A stretch of 56,514 bases of DNA, taken from positions 1 through 56,514 of the forward strand of contig URDN01000012.1 of the NCBI GenBank assembly GCA_900546495.1. Direction: 5' to 3'. This document shows, one piece after another, positions 7,431 through 16,109 of the stretch. Under the pieces are notes generated by a model. The model made no database searches, was not told where the DNA came from, and was given only the letters and a program-made list of their open reading frames with translations. This DNA comes from an uncultured Lachnospiraceae bacterium. Its GTDB lineage: Bacteria; Bacillota; Clostridia; Lachnospirales; Lachnospiraceae. Positions within the stretch are counted from its first letter, which is position 1. Each line of letters starts with the position of its first letter. Both the position numbers and the translations under genes were made by a program.

Positions 7431-9515
7431 TTATTTCACGTCTTTCATGCTGAAGCTGATTCTTCCCATCTTGTCTTTTCCAAGGCATACAACAGTAACC
7501 TTGTCTCCAAGTGTCAGAACATCTTCTACACGGTTGATACGCTCTTTGGAAATTTTGGAAATATGAACCATTCCCTCTTTGCCCGGAGCAAACTCGATGA
7601 ATGCACCAAACTCTTTGATGCTTACAACTTTACCTGTAAGAACCTGACCTGCCTCGAAATCTGTTACGATGATGCGGATCAGCTCTGCTGCACGATTCAT
7701 CATATCTGCATCTGTACCACAGATAGATACGGAACCATCATCTGTAATATCAATCTTAACGCCAGTCTGCTCAATGATTGCGTTGATTGTTTTTCCTCTC
7801 TGACCAACTACATCACCGATCTTCTGCGGATCGATCTGCATGGAGATGATCTTCGGTGCATATTTTCCAACCTGTGCTCTCGGTTCAGCGATAGCCGGTT
7901 TCATAACTTCATCCAGAATGTAAAGTCTTGCTTCACGTGTTCTTGCGATAGCTTCCTCTACAATCGGTCTTGTCAGTCCGTGGATCTTGATATCCATCTG
8001 GATTGCTGTGATACCATCATGTGTTCCGGCTACTTTAAAGTCCATGTCACCAAAGAAGTCTTCCAGACCCTGAATATCTGTCAGAACGATATAATCATCA
8101 TCTGTCTCGCCTGTTACCAGACCACAGGAAATGCCTGCAACCGGTTTCTTGATCGGTACACCTGCTGCCATCAGAGACATGGTAGATGCACAGATACTTG
8201 CCTGAGAAGTAGATCCGTTGGACTCAAATGTCTCAGATACAGTACGGATTGCGTACGGGAACTCTTCCTCTGTCGGAAGTACCGGTACTAAAGCTTTCTC
8301 AGCCAATGCACCATGTCCGATCTCACGACGTCCCGGTCCTCTGGACGGTTTTGTCTCACCTACAGAGTAGGACGGGAAGTTGTAATGATGCATGTAACGT
8401 TTGCTTGTAATATTCTCATCCAGTCCGTCTACTTTCTGAACCTCAGATAACGGAGCCAGAGTTGTGATCGTACAGATCTGTGTCTGTCCACGGGTAAACA
8501 TAGCAGAACCGTGAACTCTCGGGATCAGGTCAACTTCTGCTGCCAGCGGACGGATCTGTGTGATGGCACGTCCATCCGGACGTTTGTGGTCTTTTAAGAT
8601 CATCTTACGAACGGTCTTTTTCTGGTACTGGTATACTGCCTCACCAAGAACAGCAAGCCACTCTTCGTTCTCTGCAAATGCTTCTTCGAGTTTTTCTGTA
8701 ATGACACGGATGTTCTCCTCACGAACCTGTTTTACATCAGTAAATACAGCTTCTTCCATCTCTTCCGGTGTCACGATCTCACGCATTGCTGCGAACATTT
8801 CTTCCGGAACTGCACAGCTTGTATACTCATGTTTTGGTTTGCCGATCTCAGCAACCATTTTGTTAATGAACTCAATGATTGTCTGGTTGATCTCATGAGC
8901 CATGTAGATAGCTTCGATCATTTTCTCTTCTTTGATCTCGTTTGCGCCTGCCTCGATCATGATTACTTTCTCAGAAGTAGATGCGACAGTCAGCTGAAGA
9001 TCTCCGTTATCCCAATCTGCCTGAGACGGGTTTACAACAAATTCGCCGTTTACCATACCGATCTGTGTGGTTGCACAAGGTCCGCAGAACGGAATATCGG
9101 AAATGCTTGTTGCGATTGCAGAACCAAGCATTGCAAGAAGCTCCGGACGGCACTCCGGATCAACGCTCATTACCATGTTATTTAAAGTAACATCATTTCT
9201 GTAATCTTTCGGGAACAGTGGACGCATCGGACGGTCGATAACACGGGCTGTCAGAACAGCGTTCTCAGATGCTTTTCCCTCACGTTTGTTAAATCCACCC
9301 GGGATTTTTCCTACAGAATACATTTTCTCTTCAAACTCTACGCTTAACGGGAAGAAATCGATTCCCTCACGTGGTTTTTCAGATGCAGTTGCTGTAGATA
9401 ATACAACTGTATCACCATAATGCATAAGAGCTGCGCCATTTGCCTGTGCAGCTACACGGCCGACATCAACGCTTAATGTTCTTCCGGCCAATTCCATTGA
9501 ATAGGTTTTCTTCAT
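7431..9515 (-). CDS. pnp: Polynucleotide phosphorylase
   Basis: Phosphorolytic 3'-to-5' exoribonuclease of the RNA-decay machinery; it also adds heteropolymeric tails. The 694-residue product has the full architecture: first RNase PH domain (SMELAGRTLSVDVGRVAAQANG), all-alpha linker, second RNase PH domain with RPDGRAITQIRPLAAEV and ASICASTMSLMAAGVP, the KH domain (DPQKIGDVVGQRGKTINAII), and the S1 domain (VLTGKVVSIKEFGAFIEFAPGKEGMVHIS). The start has a good ribosome-binding site (AGGAGAGAA). It lies directly downstream of rpsO, the classical arrangement, with a large nested hairpin in its leader that may mediate autoregulation. Confidence 0.97.
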   Translation of the reverse strand: MKKTYSMELAGRTLSVDVGRVAAQANGAALMHYGDTVVLSTATASEKPREGIDFFPLSVEFEEKMYSVGKIPGGFNKREGKASENAVLTARVIDRPMRPLFPKDYRNDVTLNNMVMSVDPECRPELLAMLGSAIATSISDIPFCGPCATTQIGMVNGEFVVNPSQADWDNGDLQLTVASTSEKVIMIEAGANEIKEEKMIEAIYMAHEINQTIIEFINKMVAEIGKPKHEYTSCAVPEEMFAAMREIVTPEEMEEAVFTDVKQVREENIRVITEKLEEAFAENEEWLAVLGEAVYQYQKKTVRKMILKDHKRPDGRAITQIRPLAAEVDLIPRVHGSAMFTRGQTQICTITTLAPLSEVQKVDGLDENITSKRYMHHYNFPSYSVGETKPSRGPGRREIGHGALAEKALVPVLPTEEEFPYAIRTVSETFESNGSTSQASICASTMSLMAAGVPIKKPVAGISCGLVTGETDDDYIVLTDIQGLEDFFGDMDFKVAGTHDGITAIQMDIKIHGLTRPIVEEAIARTREARLYILDEVMKPAIAEPRAQVGKYAPKIISMQIDPQKIGDVVGQRGKTINAIIEQTGVKIDITDDGSVSICGTDADMMNRAAELIRIIVTDFEAGQVLTGKVVSIKEFGAFIEFAPGKEGMVHISKISKERINRVEDVLTLGDKVTVVCLGKDKMGRISFSMKDVK

Positions 9516-9543
9516 TATTTTCTCTCCTTTTTTACTGTGGCAG

Positions 9544-9599
9544 GAGACCCGAAACTACTGATCTGGGCAAAAACAAGTTTTGCACACATCAGCGGTCTC
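9544..9599 (-). promoter_or_regulatory. Nested leader hairpin upstream of pnp
   Basis: Three nested complementary pairs form one long imperfect hairpin just before the pnp ribosome-binding site: GAGACC/GGTCTC (9544-9549 with 9594-9599), CTGAT/ATCAG (9558-9562 with 9588-9592) and GCAAAA/TTTTGC (9567-9572 with 9578-9583). In E. coli a leader stem-loop cleaved by RNase III lets PNPase repress its own mRNA; this element is in the equivalent place, but that it acts the same way is inference. Confidence 0.5.
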
Positions 9600-9621
9600 G
9601 GATAAACCCTCCCGCCAATCC

Positions 9622-9650
9622 AAAATAGAGCGGAAATTCCGCTCTATTCT
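9622..9650 (-). terminator. Hairpin after rpsO (partial terminator or processing site)
   Basis: Near-perfect palindrome (AATAGAGCGGAA/TTCCGCTCTATT) 17 bases after the rpsO stop, followed on the minus strand by only four U residues (TTTTGG). The short U tract suggests partial termination or mRNA processing between rpsO and pnp. Confidence 0.55.
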
Positions 9651-9666
9651 GACAGCTATCCTGTTA

Positions 9667-9933
9667 TTATTTTCTGATGCCTAATTTTGCGATCAGTGCA
9701 CGATAACCTTCCAGATCTTTTTTCTGAAGGTACGCAAGCATACCACGTCTCTGACCAACCATTTTCAGAAGACCTCTTCTGGAATGATGATCCTTCGGGT
9801 TCTCTTTCAGATGCTCTGTGAGCTCCTGGATTCTTGCTGTTAAGATTGCGATCTGTACTTCCGGTGATCCTGTATCGTTTGGTGTTCTACCATACTCTGC
9901 CATAATCGCTGCTTTTTTTTCTTTTGAAATCAT
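9667..9933 (-). CDS. rpsO: 30S ribosomal protein S15
   Basis: Primary 16S rRNA-binding protein that organises the central domain of the small subunit. The 88-residue product is full length and shows the family signature: NDTGSPEVQIAILTARIQEL (residues 16-35), HLKENPKDHHSRRGLLKMVGQRRGMLAYLQ, and the C-terminal YRALIAKLGIRK. A strong AAAGGAGG site precedes the ATG. It lies between ribF and pnp; the leader at 9963-10020 looks like a structured autoregulatory RNA. Confidence 0.97.
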   Translation of the reverse strand: MISKEKKAAIMAEYGRTPNDTGSPEVQIAILTARIQELTEHLKENPKDHHSRRGLLKMVGQRRGMLAYLQKKDLEGYRALIAKLGIRK

Positions 9934-9962
9934 CTTGATTTCCTCCTTTATTTTTCATAATC

Positions 9963-10020
9963 GCCCAATCACGCGTGTTTACCAAGTACCGGTCGGAGTG
10001 TCCGGGTACTGAGTATGGGC
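9963..10020 (-). promoter_or_regulatory. Structured rpsO leader, candidate S15-binding autoregulatory RNA
   Basis: On the minus strand an outer stem GCCCA (10016-10020) pairs with TGGGC (9963-9967). It encloses a hairpin GTACC (10005-10009)/GGTAC (9986-9990) that continues into CGGA-CAC-TCCG with a small bulge. The structure ends about 30 bases before the rpsO start. S15 represses its own mRNA through leader structures in several unrelated bacterial lineages; position and structure fit, binding is not demonstrated. Confidence 0.5.
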
Positions 10021-10088
10021 TTTTTACTCACGCTTAAACAATATATCATATTCCATCTGACTTGTAAACCACTTTTTCATATATTATT

Positions 10089-10266
10089 ACAGTTCACACG
10101 CGCCATTCGTAAAAGAGCTCGCTTGCGTGCGAAACTTCTTGAACTTTATCCATGAAGGCTAAAACTCCTTTGACTCAGAGAAAGGCGCTCTCTTCATCAC
10201 TCTACATGCAGGTAATTCCCCATGCAAGCATGATCATTCCCTGCATATATGTGATGAGTGAACTGT
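10089..10266 (-). mobile_element. Small terminal-inverted-repeat element, copy A (MITE-like)
   Basis: A 178-base element bounded by perfect ends ACAGTTCAC and GTGAACTGT, with T before and A after, so the boundaries can also be read as CAGTTCAC...GTGAACTG flanked by a TA duplication. In minus-strand orientation it contains a long hairpin (TCATCAC/GTGATGA, then TATATGCAGG/CCTGCATGTA, capped by CATGCTTGCATG), the box GAGCGCC that can pair with GGCGC near the other end, and the segment TTTTACGAATGGCGCG shared with copies B and C. It lies between ribF and rpsO, and its first 33 bases form the last ten codons and the stop of ribF. It carries no transposase gene. Confidence 0.7.
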
Positions 10267-11175
10267 ACCTAGATATTCCTTACAAACCAGAATATCCCGA
10301 TCCATCTGTGCCTTTAATTCTGCCAGAGAACCGAACTTCCGCTCCGGACGGATAAACTTCAGAAAAGACACTTTGATATCCTTGCCATACAAATCCCCGG
10401 AATAATCAAACAGAAACGTTTCCACACCCATTGGGTTAACCCCTTCAATGGTTGGCTTGCATCCGATGTTGCTGATTCCATCGTACTGCTTTCCCTCTGC
10501 CAGAACTTCCACTGCATACACACCCTTTGGTGGAAGCAGTTTAAATTCTTCCGGACGCTGATTTGCCGTCGGGATTCCGATGGTTCGTCCGATCTCGTTA
10601 CCGTGAAGCACCGGTCCTGTAAGAAAATAAGAATAGCCAAGCAGATTATTCGCTTCTTCCATATTTCCTTCTGCAATCTCTTTACGGATTCGCGTACTGC
10701 TGATATCTTCGCCTTTGTACTGCTTTTTCTTAACGATCACTGCCTCATAGCCAAGATCATCCGCATACTGCTGTAATTCGCGAAAGGAACCGGAACGCTG
10801 ATATCCGAAATGAAAATCTGTTCCTGCCACGATCATTTTTACATTGATTTTCTCTTTCAGCATCTGTAAAAATGCATAGGGGGAAAGCTGACGAAAATCG
10901 TCAGTAAACGGACATTCGATCAGGTAATCTACCCCTGCTTCCGCAAAAATATGTGCTTTTTCTTCATTGGTAGATAACACATTGTACGTATCTTTGTGAA
11001 TCGCTTTCGGCGGAATATCAAAGGTAAAGATTACGCATTTGAGTCCCTGCTCCTTGCCTTTCTGCATAGCCTCCATCAGATAACGATGTCCGCTGTGCAG
11101 ACCGTCAAACTTGCCCAGAGTGATAACCGAAGGTTCTTCAATTTTAAAATCCAATGTATCTTTTATATATTTCAT
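10234..11175 (-). CDS. ribF: Bifunctional riboflavin kinase / FAD synthetase
   Basis: Phosphorylates riboflavin to FMN and adenylylates FMN to FAD. The N-terminal nucleotidyltransferase domain shows LGKFDGLHSGHRYLM (residues 20-34) and VAGTDFHFGYQRSG; the C-terminal kinase domain shows GRTIGIPTANQ around residue 200 and GVNPMGVETFLFDYSGDLYGKDIKVSFLKFIRPERKF. Length 313 is normal. The last ten residues, TVHSSHICRE, and the stop codon are encoded by the mobile element at 10089-10266, so the native C-terminus has been replaced or slightly extended. It follows truB by 9 bases at the end of the nusA-infB superoperon. Confidence 0.95.
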   Translation of the reverse strand: MKYIKDTLDFKIEEPSVITLGKFDGLHSGHRYLMEAMQKGKEQGLKCVIFTFDIPPKAIHKDTYNVLSTNEEKAHIFAEAGVDYLIECPFTDDFRQLSPYAFLQMLKEKINVKMIVAGTDFHFGYQRSGSFRELQQYADDLGYEAVIVKKKQYKGEDISSTRIRKEIAEGNMEEANNLLGYSYFLTGPVLHGNEIGRTIGIPTANQRPEEFKLLPPKGVYAVEVLAEGKQYDGISNIGCKPTIEGVNPMGVETFLFDYSGDLYGKDIKVSFLKFIRPERKFGSLAELKAQMDRDILVCKEYLGTVHSSHICRE

Positions 11176-11184
11176 CCTTTCTTG

Positions 11185-12090
11185 TTAATCCTCCAAAAAC
11201 ATTTTTAACGGACGGAACAGTCCCAGATCTTCCCGGTATTCGTAAACGGCCGCAAAACGTCCATCCGACATCCGGACACGCACTTTCATCTCTAATTCTG
11301 GCTTTATCATTTCCTGAAACTGCTGTAGTGCCATTTTATTGCCATTTTTCAGCATAATGTCAAATTCCGGTTTTGCTGTCAGCACCGGATACACATCAAA
11401 TACTCGTTCGATAGGTGTAACAGCATCTTTTAAAGTACCTGATTCACTGAACTTCTGCAAAGCATCCAGCTTATAAGCATCTTCAATACGATATCCCGCC
11501 GCCTGGAGCCGGACAAGGCTTTTCATAGCTGCACCACAACCTAATTTTGCTCCGATATCATGACACAACGTACGGATATAAGTTCCCTTAGAGCAGGAAA
11601 CCGTCATCGTTACATATGGAAGTTCTATGTTCTCCACAAAAATCTTGTAAATAGTTACCGGGCGGGCTTTTCGCTCCACGGTAACACCGGCTCTGGCCAG
11701 ATCACACAGTTTCTTTCCATTTACTTTCAATGCGGAATACATCGGCGGAACCTGAAAGATTTCTCCTTCAAATTGCATCACCGCACCCATAACATATTGT
11801 TCTGCAAGACCAGACGTATCCGCTTCTTTTAAAATCGTTCCCGTCATATCTTGCGTATCAGTCTCCACACCAAGCTGCATGACTGCACGATATACCTTAT
11901 CCGAATCGGTCAGCATATCACAGACTTTCGTTGCTTTTCCAAGGCAGACCGGCAACACGCCCTCTGCATCCGGATCTAACGTCCCGGTATGACCGATTTT
12001 CTTTTGTCCACAGATACCGCGCATACGTGCTACCACATCAAAAGAAGTATATCCTTTTTCCTTGTATACATTTATGATTCCGTTGTACAT
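11185..12090 (-). CDS. truB: tRNA pseudouridine(55) synthase
   Basis: Isomerises U55 in the T-loop of tRNAs. The 301-residue product starts with NGIINVYKEKGYTSFDVVARM and has the catalytic-Asp motif GHTGTLDPDAEGVLPVCLGKATK near residue 39, then YRAVMQLGVETDTQDMTG and the KGTYIRTLCHDIG motif near residue 180; a PUA-like C-terminal region follows. The start lies 19 bases inside the 3' end of nrnA, indicating tight coupling in the infB-rbfA-nrnA-truB-ribF segment. Confidence 0.96.
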   Translation of the reverse strand: MYNGIINVYKEKGYTSFDVVARMRGICGQKKIGHTGTLDPDAEGVLPVCLGKATKVCDMLTDSDKVYRAVMQLGVETDTQDMTGTILKEADTSGLAEQYVMGAVMQFEGEIFQVPPMYSALKVNGKKLCDLARAGVTVERKARPVTIYKIFVENIELPYVTMTVSCSKGTYIRTLCHDIGAKLGCGAAMKSLVRLQAAGYRIEDAYKLDALQKFSESGTLKDAVTPIERVFDVYPVLTAKPEFDIMLKNGNKMALQQFQEMIKPELEMKVRVRMSDGRFAAVYEYREDLGLFRPLKMFLED

Positions 12091-13061
12091 CCATTTTCCT
12101 CTTTTGTCTTTAACTGCTTTTTGACTTTCGCAAGTACTTTTTTGAGGATGTCATCCGGTTTTCCTTCCATGGAAAGACCTGCCGCACGACTATGTCCGCC
12201 GCCGCCAAATTCCACAGCAATTTCAGCCACATCCACATAAGAAGCGGAACGCAGGCTGACTTTATAAGTATCATTTTCATTCGGATATACGAATATGGCT
12301 ACTTCTACGCCAGTGGTAGAGCGTAAGGTACTGACAATTCCATCCATATCCTTTGGCTCTACATGGAATTTTTCCAACTGTTTGCGTTTGATCACACTGG
12401 AAATACACATTCCATCAAAATGCAGCTCCGCATCCATCAGTGCTTTCCCAAGAATCTGCTGCTGTGCGAAGGTACGGATATAGAACGTCTCATCTACGAT
12501 CCGCGAATAATCAATACCTTTATCCATCAGTTTTCCTGCGATTTCCATTGTTTTTGATGAAGCACAGGAATATTGAAATACACCTGTATCATGCACGATT
12601 CCAAGATAAATACACTCAGCAATCTCTTTTGTGATCTTGCTGCTATCCAAAAGCTGATAAACCAGTTCACAGGTAGAACTTGCATTTGGGAAAATATAAT
12701 TAAAATCGGCAAAGGACTGGTTACTGATATGATGATCAACACAAAATGTGCTTTTGGCCACCTCAAAATACTGTCCTGCCATCCCCAGACGACCTGCATC
12801 CCCGCAATCCAGGGCAATAAACAGATCATATTCTTTTTTACCGTCTGTTTCACGAATATGACGAATCTTATTCGCATTTTTCAAAAACATAAATTTGTCC
12901 GGTATTGTTTCCAGATACACATCTGCCATAATGTCCGGATAATTGTCACAAATATAATTATATACTGCCATGCAGGAACCCACACAGTCACCATCCGGTC
13001 GGATATGACCGGATATAGCTACTGTATGAACACCTTCCAGATATGAATCTAATGAAATCAT
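12072..13061 (-). CDS. nrnA: DHH/DHHA1 phosphoesterase, nanoRNase and pAp phosphatase type
   Basis: Manganese-dependent phosphoesterase expected to degrade oligoribonucleotides of a few bases and to dephosphorylate pAp. Visible motifs are the metal-binding SGHIRPDGDCVGSCMA near the N-terminus, ALDCGDAGRL, the DHH motif CVDHHISNQSFADFN, and the DHHA1 substrate motif FGGGGHSRAAGLS near the C-terminus. The start is taken as the ATG at 13061 (MISLDSYLEG), six to seven bases after AAGAGG; an ATG at 13067 and an upstream extension to 13094 inside rbfA are less likely. Product about 329 residues. It sits between rbfA and truB, a common Firmicutes order. Confidence 0.92.
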   Translation of the reverse strand: MISLDSYLEGVHTVAISGHIRPDGDCVGSCMAVYNYICDNYPDIMADVYLETIPDKFMFLKNANKIRHIRETDGKKEYDLFIALDCGDAGRLGMAGQYFEVAKSTFCVDHHISNQSFADFNYIFPNASSTCELVYQLLDSSKITKEIAECIYLGIVHDTGVFQYSCASSKTMEIAGKLMDKGIDYSRIVDETFYIRTFAQQQILGKALMDAELHFDGMCISSVIKRKQLEKFHVEPKDMDGIVSTLRSTTGVEVAIFVYPNENDTYKVSLRSASYVDVAEIAVEFGGGGHSRAAGLSMEGKPDDILKKVLAKVKKQLKTKEENGCTTES

Positions 13062-13071
13062 ACGCATCCTC

Positions 13072-13440
13072 TTACTCTTCCTCTTTGCTGCCACTTGTTA
13101 ATGCATCAATTTTCTTTGACATCTCAATGCCATATTCAATGGACTCATCCAGAATAAACCGAAGCTCCGGTGTATTTCTGAGATTCAGGGACTGTGCAAG
13201 ACAACGTCTCGCATAGCCTGCTGCATTTTTCAATCCCTGAATGGTATCTTCTTTTTCTTTTTTGTCGCCCAGTACACTGATATAAACCTTACAGGTTTTC
13301 AGATCCGGGGCAACCTGTACTGCTGACACCGTGGTCAACGGATGAATCCGCGGATCCTTGATCTCATTACGGATAATGGTGGATAACTCACGCATTACTT
13401 CTTCATTTAAACGTGTGTTTTTAATACTGTTTTTTCTCAT
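13072..13440 (-). CDS. rbfA: 30S ribosome-binding factor A
   Basis: Single KH-domain maturation factor that binds the immature 30S subunit during 16S rRNA processing and cold adaptation. The 122-residue product shows LNEEVMRELSTIIRNEIKDPRI at the N-terminus, then VSAVQVAPDLKTCKVYISVLGD and LRNTPELRFILDESIEYG. It follows infB by 17 bases and precedes nrnA, the standard order. Confidence 0.96.
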   Translation of the reverse strand: MRKNSIKNTRLNEEVMRELSTIIRNEIKDPRIHPLTTVSAVQVAPDLKTCKVYISVLGDKKEKEDTIQGLKNAAGYARRCLAQSLNLRNTPELRFILDESIEYGIEMSKKIDALTSGSKEEE

Positions 13441-13457
13441 ATTCTGTCATCTCCAGC

Positions 13458-16097
13458 CTATCTTGGTACTTCTACCATCTTATATGCTTCTACAACATCA
13501 AACTCTGCAATGTCATTAAATCCTTCAAATACAAGACCACACTCATAACCTGCTTTTACTTCTTTTACATCATCTTTGAAACGTTTCAGGGAAGCCAGCT
13601 CGCCCTCAAAGATCTGTTTTCCTTCTCGTGAGATACGAACCTTGCAGTTACGCTCAAATACACCGTCCAGAACATAAGAACCTGCAATATTGCCGACGCC
13701 GGAAGCTTTGAAGATCTGACGAACTTCTGCATGACCAATGACTTTCTCCTCGAAGATTGGATCCAGCATACCTTTCATGGCTGCCTCGATATCTTCGATG
13801 GCCTTGTAAATAACGGAGTACAGACGAATATCTACTTTCTCCTGCTCAGCGGTTGCTTTTGCAGTTGCATCCGGTTTTACATTAAATCCAATGATGATCG
13901 CGTTGGATGCAGAAGCCAGAGAAACGTCGGACTCGTTGATGGCACCAACACCGCCATGGATTACTTTTACGACAACTTCCTCGTTGGAAAGTTTTGTCAA
14001 ACTCTGTTTTACTGCCTCTACAGAACCCTGAACATCTGCCTTTACGATCAGTTCCAGTTCTTTTAAGTTACCAGTCTGAATCTGTGAGAACAGATCATCC
14101 AGAGACATTCTGGATCTGGTCTCTTCCAGCATTTTCTCTCTGTTCTGAGATACGAATGTATCTGCAAAATTTCTTGCATCTTTATCAGAATCACATACAA
14201 CAAATACCTCTCCGGCATTCGGTACACTGTTCAGACCAAGGATTTCTACCGGTGTGGACGGACCTGCCACTTTGACACGTCTTCCCTTATCATCGATCAT
14301 GGCACGTACTTTACCATAGCTGCTTCCTGCTGCGATCGGCTCTCCGACCTTTAACGTACCTTTCTGAACCAGAACAGTTGCAACTGCGCCACGTCCTTTA
14401 TCCAGCTGTGCCTCGATAACAAGACCACGGGCTTTTCTCTTCGGATTTGCTTTCAGCTCCAGGATATCTGCAGTCAGCAGTACCATCTCAAGAAGTTCTG
14501 TGATACCCTCGCCGGTACGTGCGGATACCGGTACGCAGATGGTGCTTCCGCCCCAGTCTTCCGGAATGAGTCCCTGTTCTGCAAGACCCTGTTTTACATA
14601 ATCAATATTTGCGCTCTCTTTATCAATTTTGTTGATGGCAACGATAATCTCGATACCGGCTGCTTTCGCATGGCTGATGGCCTCTACAGTCTGTGGCATG
14701 ATTCCATCATCAGCTGCAACCACCAGAATTGCGATATCTGTGGAATTTGCACCACGCATACGCATTGCAGTAAATGCCTCATGACCCGGTGTATCAAGAA
14801 ATGTGATCTTCTGTCCGTTGATCTGTACGACAGATGCACCGATATGCTGTGTGATACCACCTGCCTCGCGGTCAGTTACATGAGTCTCACGAATGGCATC
14901 CAGCAGAGAAGTTTTACCATGGTCAACGTGTCCCATAACACATACAACCGGCGGTCTGGAAACCAGTGTGTTTTCATCCTCTTCTTCCTCTTTCAGAAGT
15001 TCAGCGATAACGTCTACTTTCTCTTCCGGCTCAGCGATGCAGTTGAATTCCAGTGCGATCTCTTCTGCTTTTTCGTAATCAACTTCCTGGTTTACGGTTG
15101 CAAGGATACCCTGCATGAATAATTTCTCTACGACTTTGGAAGCCGGTACATTGATACGCTCTGCCAGCTCACGAACAGTCATAACTTCCGGCAGAGAGAT
15201 GCTGCGAACTTCATCTGTCTTCTTTTCTGCCTGTGGCTGTGGCTGTGCATTCCGTTTTTTGTGTCCGGTCTTTTTCTCCAGGTTTACGTATTGCTCCTGT
15301 TTACGGTTCTTTCTCTCGTAATCCTGTTTATTTTTCTTTTTATTTGCGTGTGTATTCTCTTTTCCGCGTAATTCTTCGATCGGTGCCTTGCTGTCACGGT
15401 TCATACGTGAAATATCGTGATCTAAGCGTCCTCTCGATTCTCTCGAACGACCTGAATTGTCCTGTCGATTGTTTCTATTACCTCCAAAATTATTACCGCC
15501 GCCGCGATTACCCTGGAAGCTTTTCTGATTATTGTTGTCTTTTCTTTCATAACGACCATTTCTATCACCGTTTTCCTGTCTTGCCGGTCTGTCACCATAT
15601 CTTCTCTGCGGACGATCTCCGTTTCTTGCCGGGCGGTCACCGTTTGGACGCTGGGAACGCTCTCCATCGTAGCGCGGACGATCACCATTCTGACGCTGTG
15701 GTCTGTCTCCGTTCTGACGCTGACGATTGTCGTAACGTGGACGGTCGTTATCCTGACGCTGACGGTTCTCTCCGTTAGCACGCTGTGGACGATCACCATT
15801 CTGGCGCTGCGGACGATCTCCGTTTCTGTTTCCGTTATTAGAACGACGATTGCTCATCTTGCTGTTCTGCGGATTGTATACAGCAGAAATACTTGATTTT
15901 TTCTTCGGACGCTCTTTTTTATCTGCGTCTGTCTCGCCGCTCTTTCCATATTTTCCTCTGACTAATGCAACCGCATTGTCTTCCAGTGTACTCATGTGGC
16001 TACTTACCTCTATATTATGTCCTTCCAGAAAAGTCATTACATCCTTTGTCGGTACATTATATTCTTTTGCAATTTCATGAACTCTGATTTTTGCCAT
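13458..16097 (-). CDS. infB: Translation initiation factor IF-2
   Basis: GTPase that recruits fMet-tRNA to the 30S subunit and promotes subunit joining. The 879-residue protein starts with the IF2-N domain (AKIRVHEIAKEYNVPTKDVM), followed at about residues 85-235 by a low-complexity Arg/Gly/Asn/Asp/Gln segment built of NGDRPQRQ-like repeats, a second IF2-N domain (VMTVRELAERINVPASKVVEKL), then the G domain: GHVDHGKTSLLDAI (about residue 390), DTPGHEAFTAMRMRGA, NKIDKESAN. C-terminal EF-Tu-like domains follow, ending in GLVFEGFNDIAEFDVVEAYKM. The repeat segment is natively disordered by composition and varies freely among Clostridia. It is part of the nusA-infB operon. Confidence 0.97.
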   Translation of the reverse strand: MAKIRVHEIAKEYNVPTKDVMTFLEGHNIEVSSHMSTLEDNAVALVRGKYGKSGETDADKKERPKKKSSISAVYNPQNSKMSNRRSNNGNRNGDRPQRQNGDRPQRANGENRQRQDNDRPRYDNRQRQNGDRPQRQNGDRPRYDGERSQRPNGDRPARNGDRPQRRYGDRPARQENGDRNGRYERKDNNNQKSFQGNRGGGNNFGGNRNNRQDNSGRSRESRGRLDHDISRMNRDSKAPIEELRGKENTHANKKKNKQDYERKNRKQEQYVNLEKKTGHKKRNAQPQPQAEKKTDEVRSISLPEVMTVRELAERINVPASKVVEKLFMQGILATVNQEVDYEKAEEIALEFNCIAEPEEKVDVIAELLKEEEEDENTLVSRPPVVCVMGHVDHGKTSLLDAIRETHVTDREAGGITQHIGASVVQINGQKITFLDTPGHEAFTAMRMRGANSTDIAILVVAADDGIMPQTVEAISHAKAAGIEIIVAINKIDKESANIDYVKQGLAEQGLIPEDWGGSTICVPVSARTGEGITELLEMVLLTADILELKANPKRKARGLVIEAQLDKGRGAVATVLVQKGTLKVGEPIAAGSSYGKVRAMIDDKGRRVKVAGPSTPVEILGLNSVPNAGEVFVVCDSDKDARNFADTFVSQNREKMLEETRSRMSLDDLFSQIQTGNLKELELIVKADVQGSVEAVKQSLTKLSNEEVVVKVIHGGVGAINESDVSLASASNAIIIGFNVKPDATAKATAEQEKVDIRLYSVIYKAIEDIEAAMKGMLDPIFEEKVIGHAEVRQIFKASGVGNIAGSYVLDGVFERNCKVRISREGKQIFEGELASLKRFKDDVKEVKAGYECGLVFEGFNDIAEFDVVEAYKMVEVPR

Positions 16098-16109
16098 TCT
16101 AGTTCCTCC

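Noticed and set aside
7335..8291. Plus-strand open frame of about 318 codons.
   Set aside because: Mostly antisense to pnp, running through the pnp terminator; no recognisable protein features.
15590..15850. Tandem-looking DNA repeats that could suggest a CRISPR array or minisatellite.
   Set aside because: They are in frame inside infB and encode the NGDRPQR-type disordered segment of IF-2; there are no equal spacers or conserved repeat unit at DNA level.
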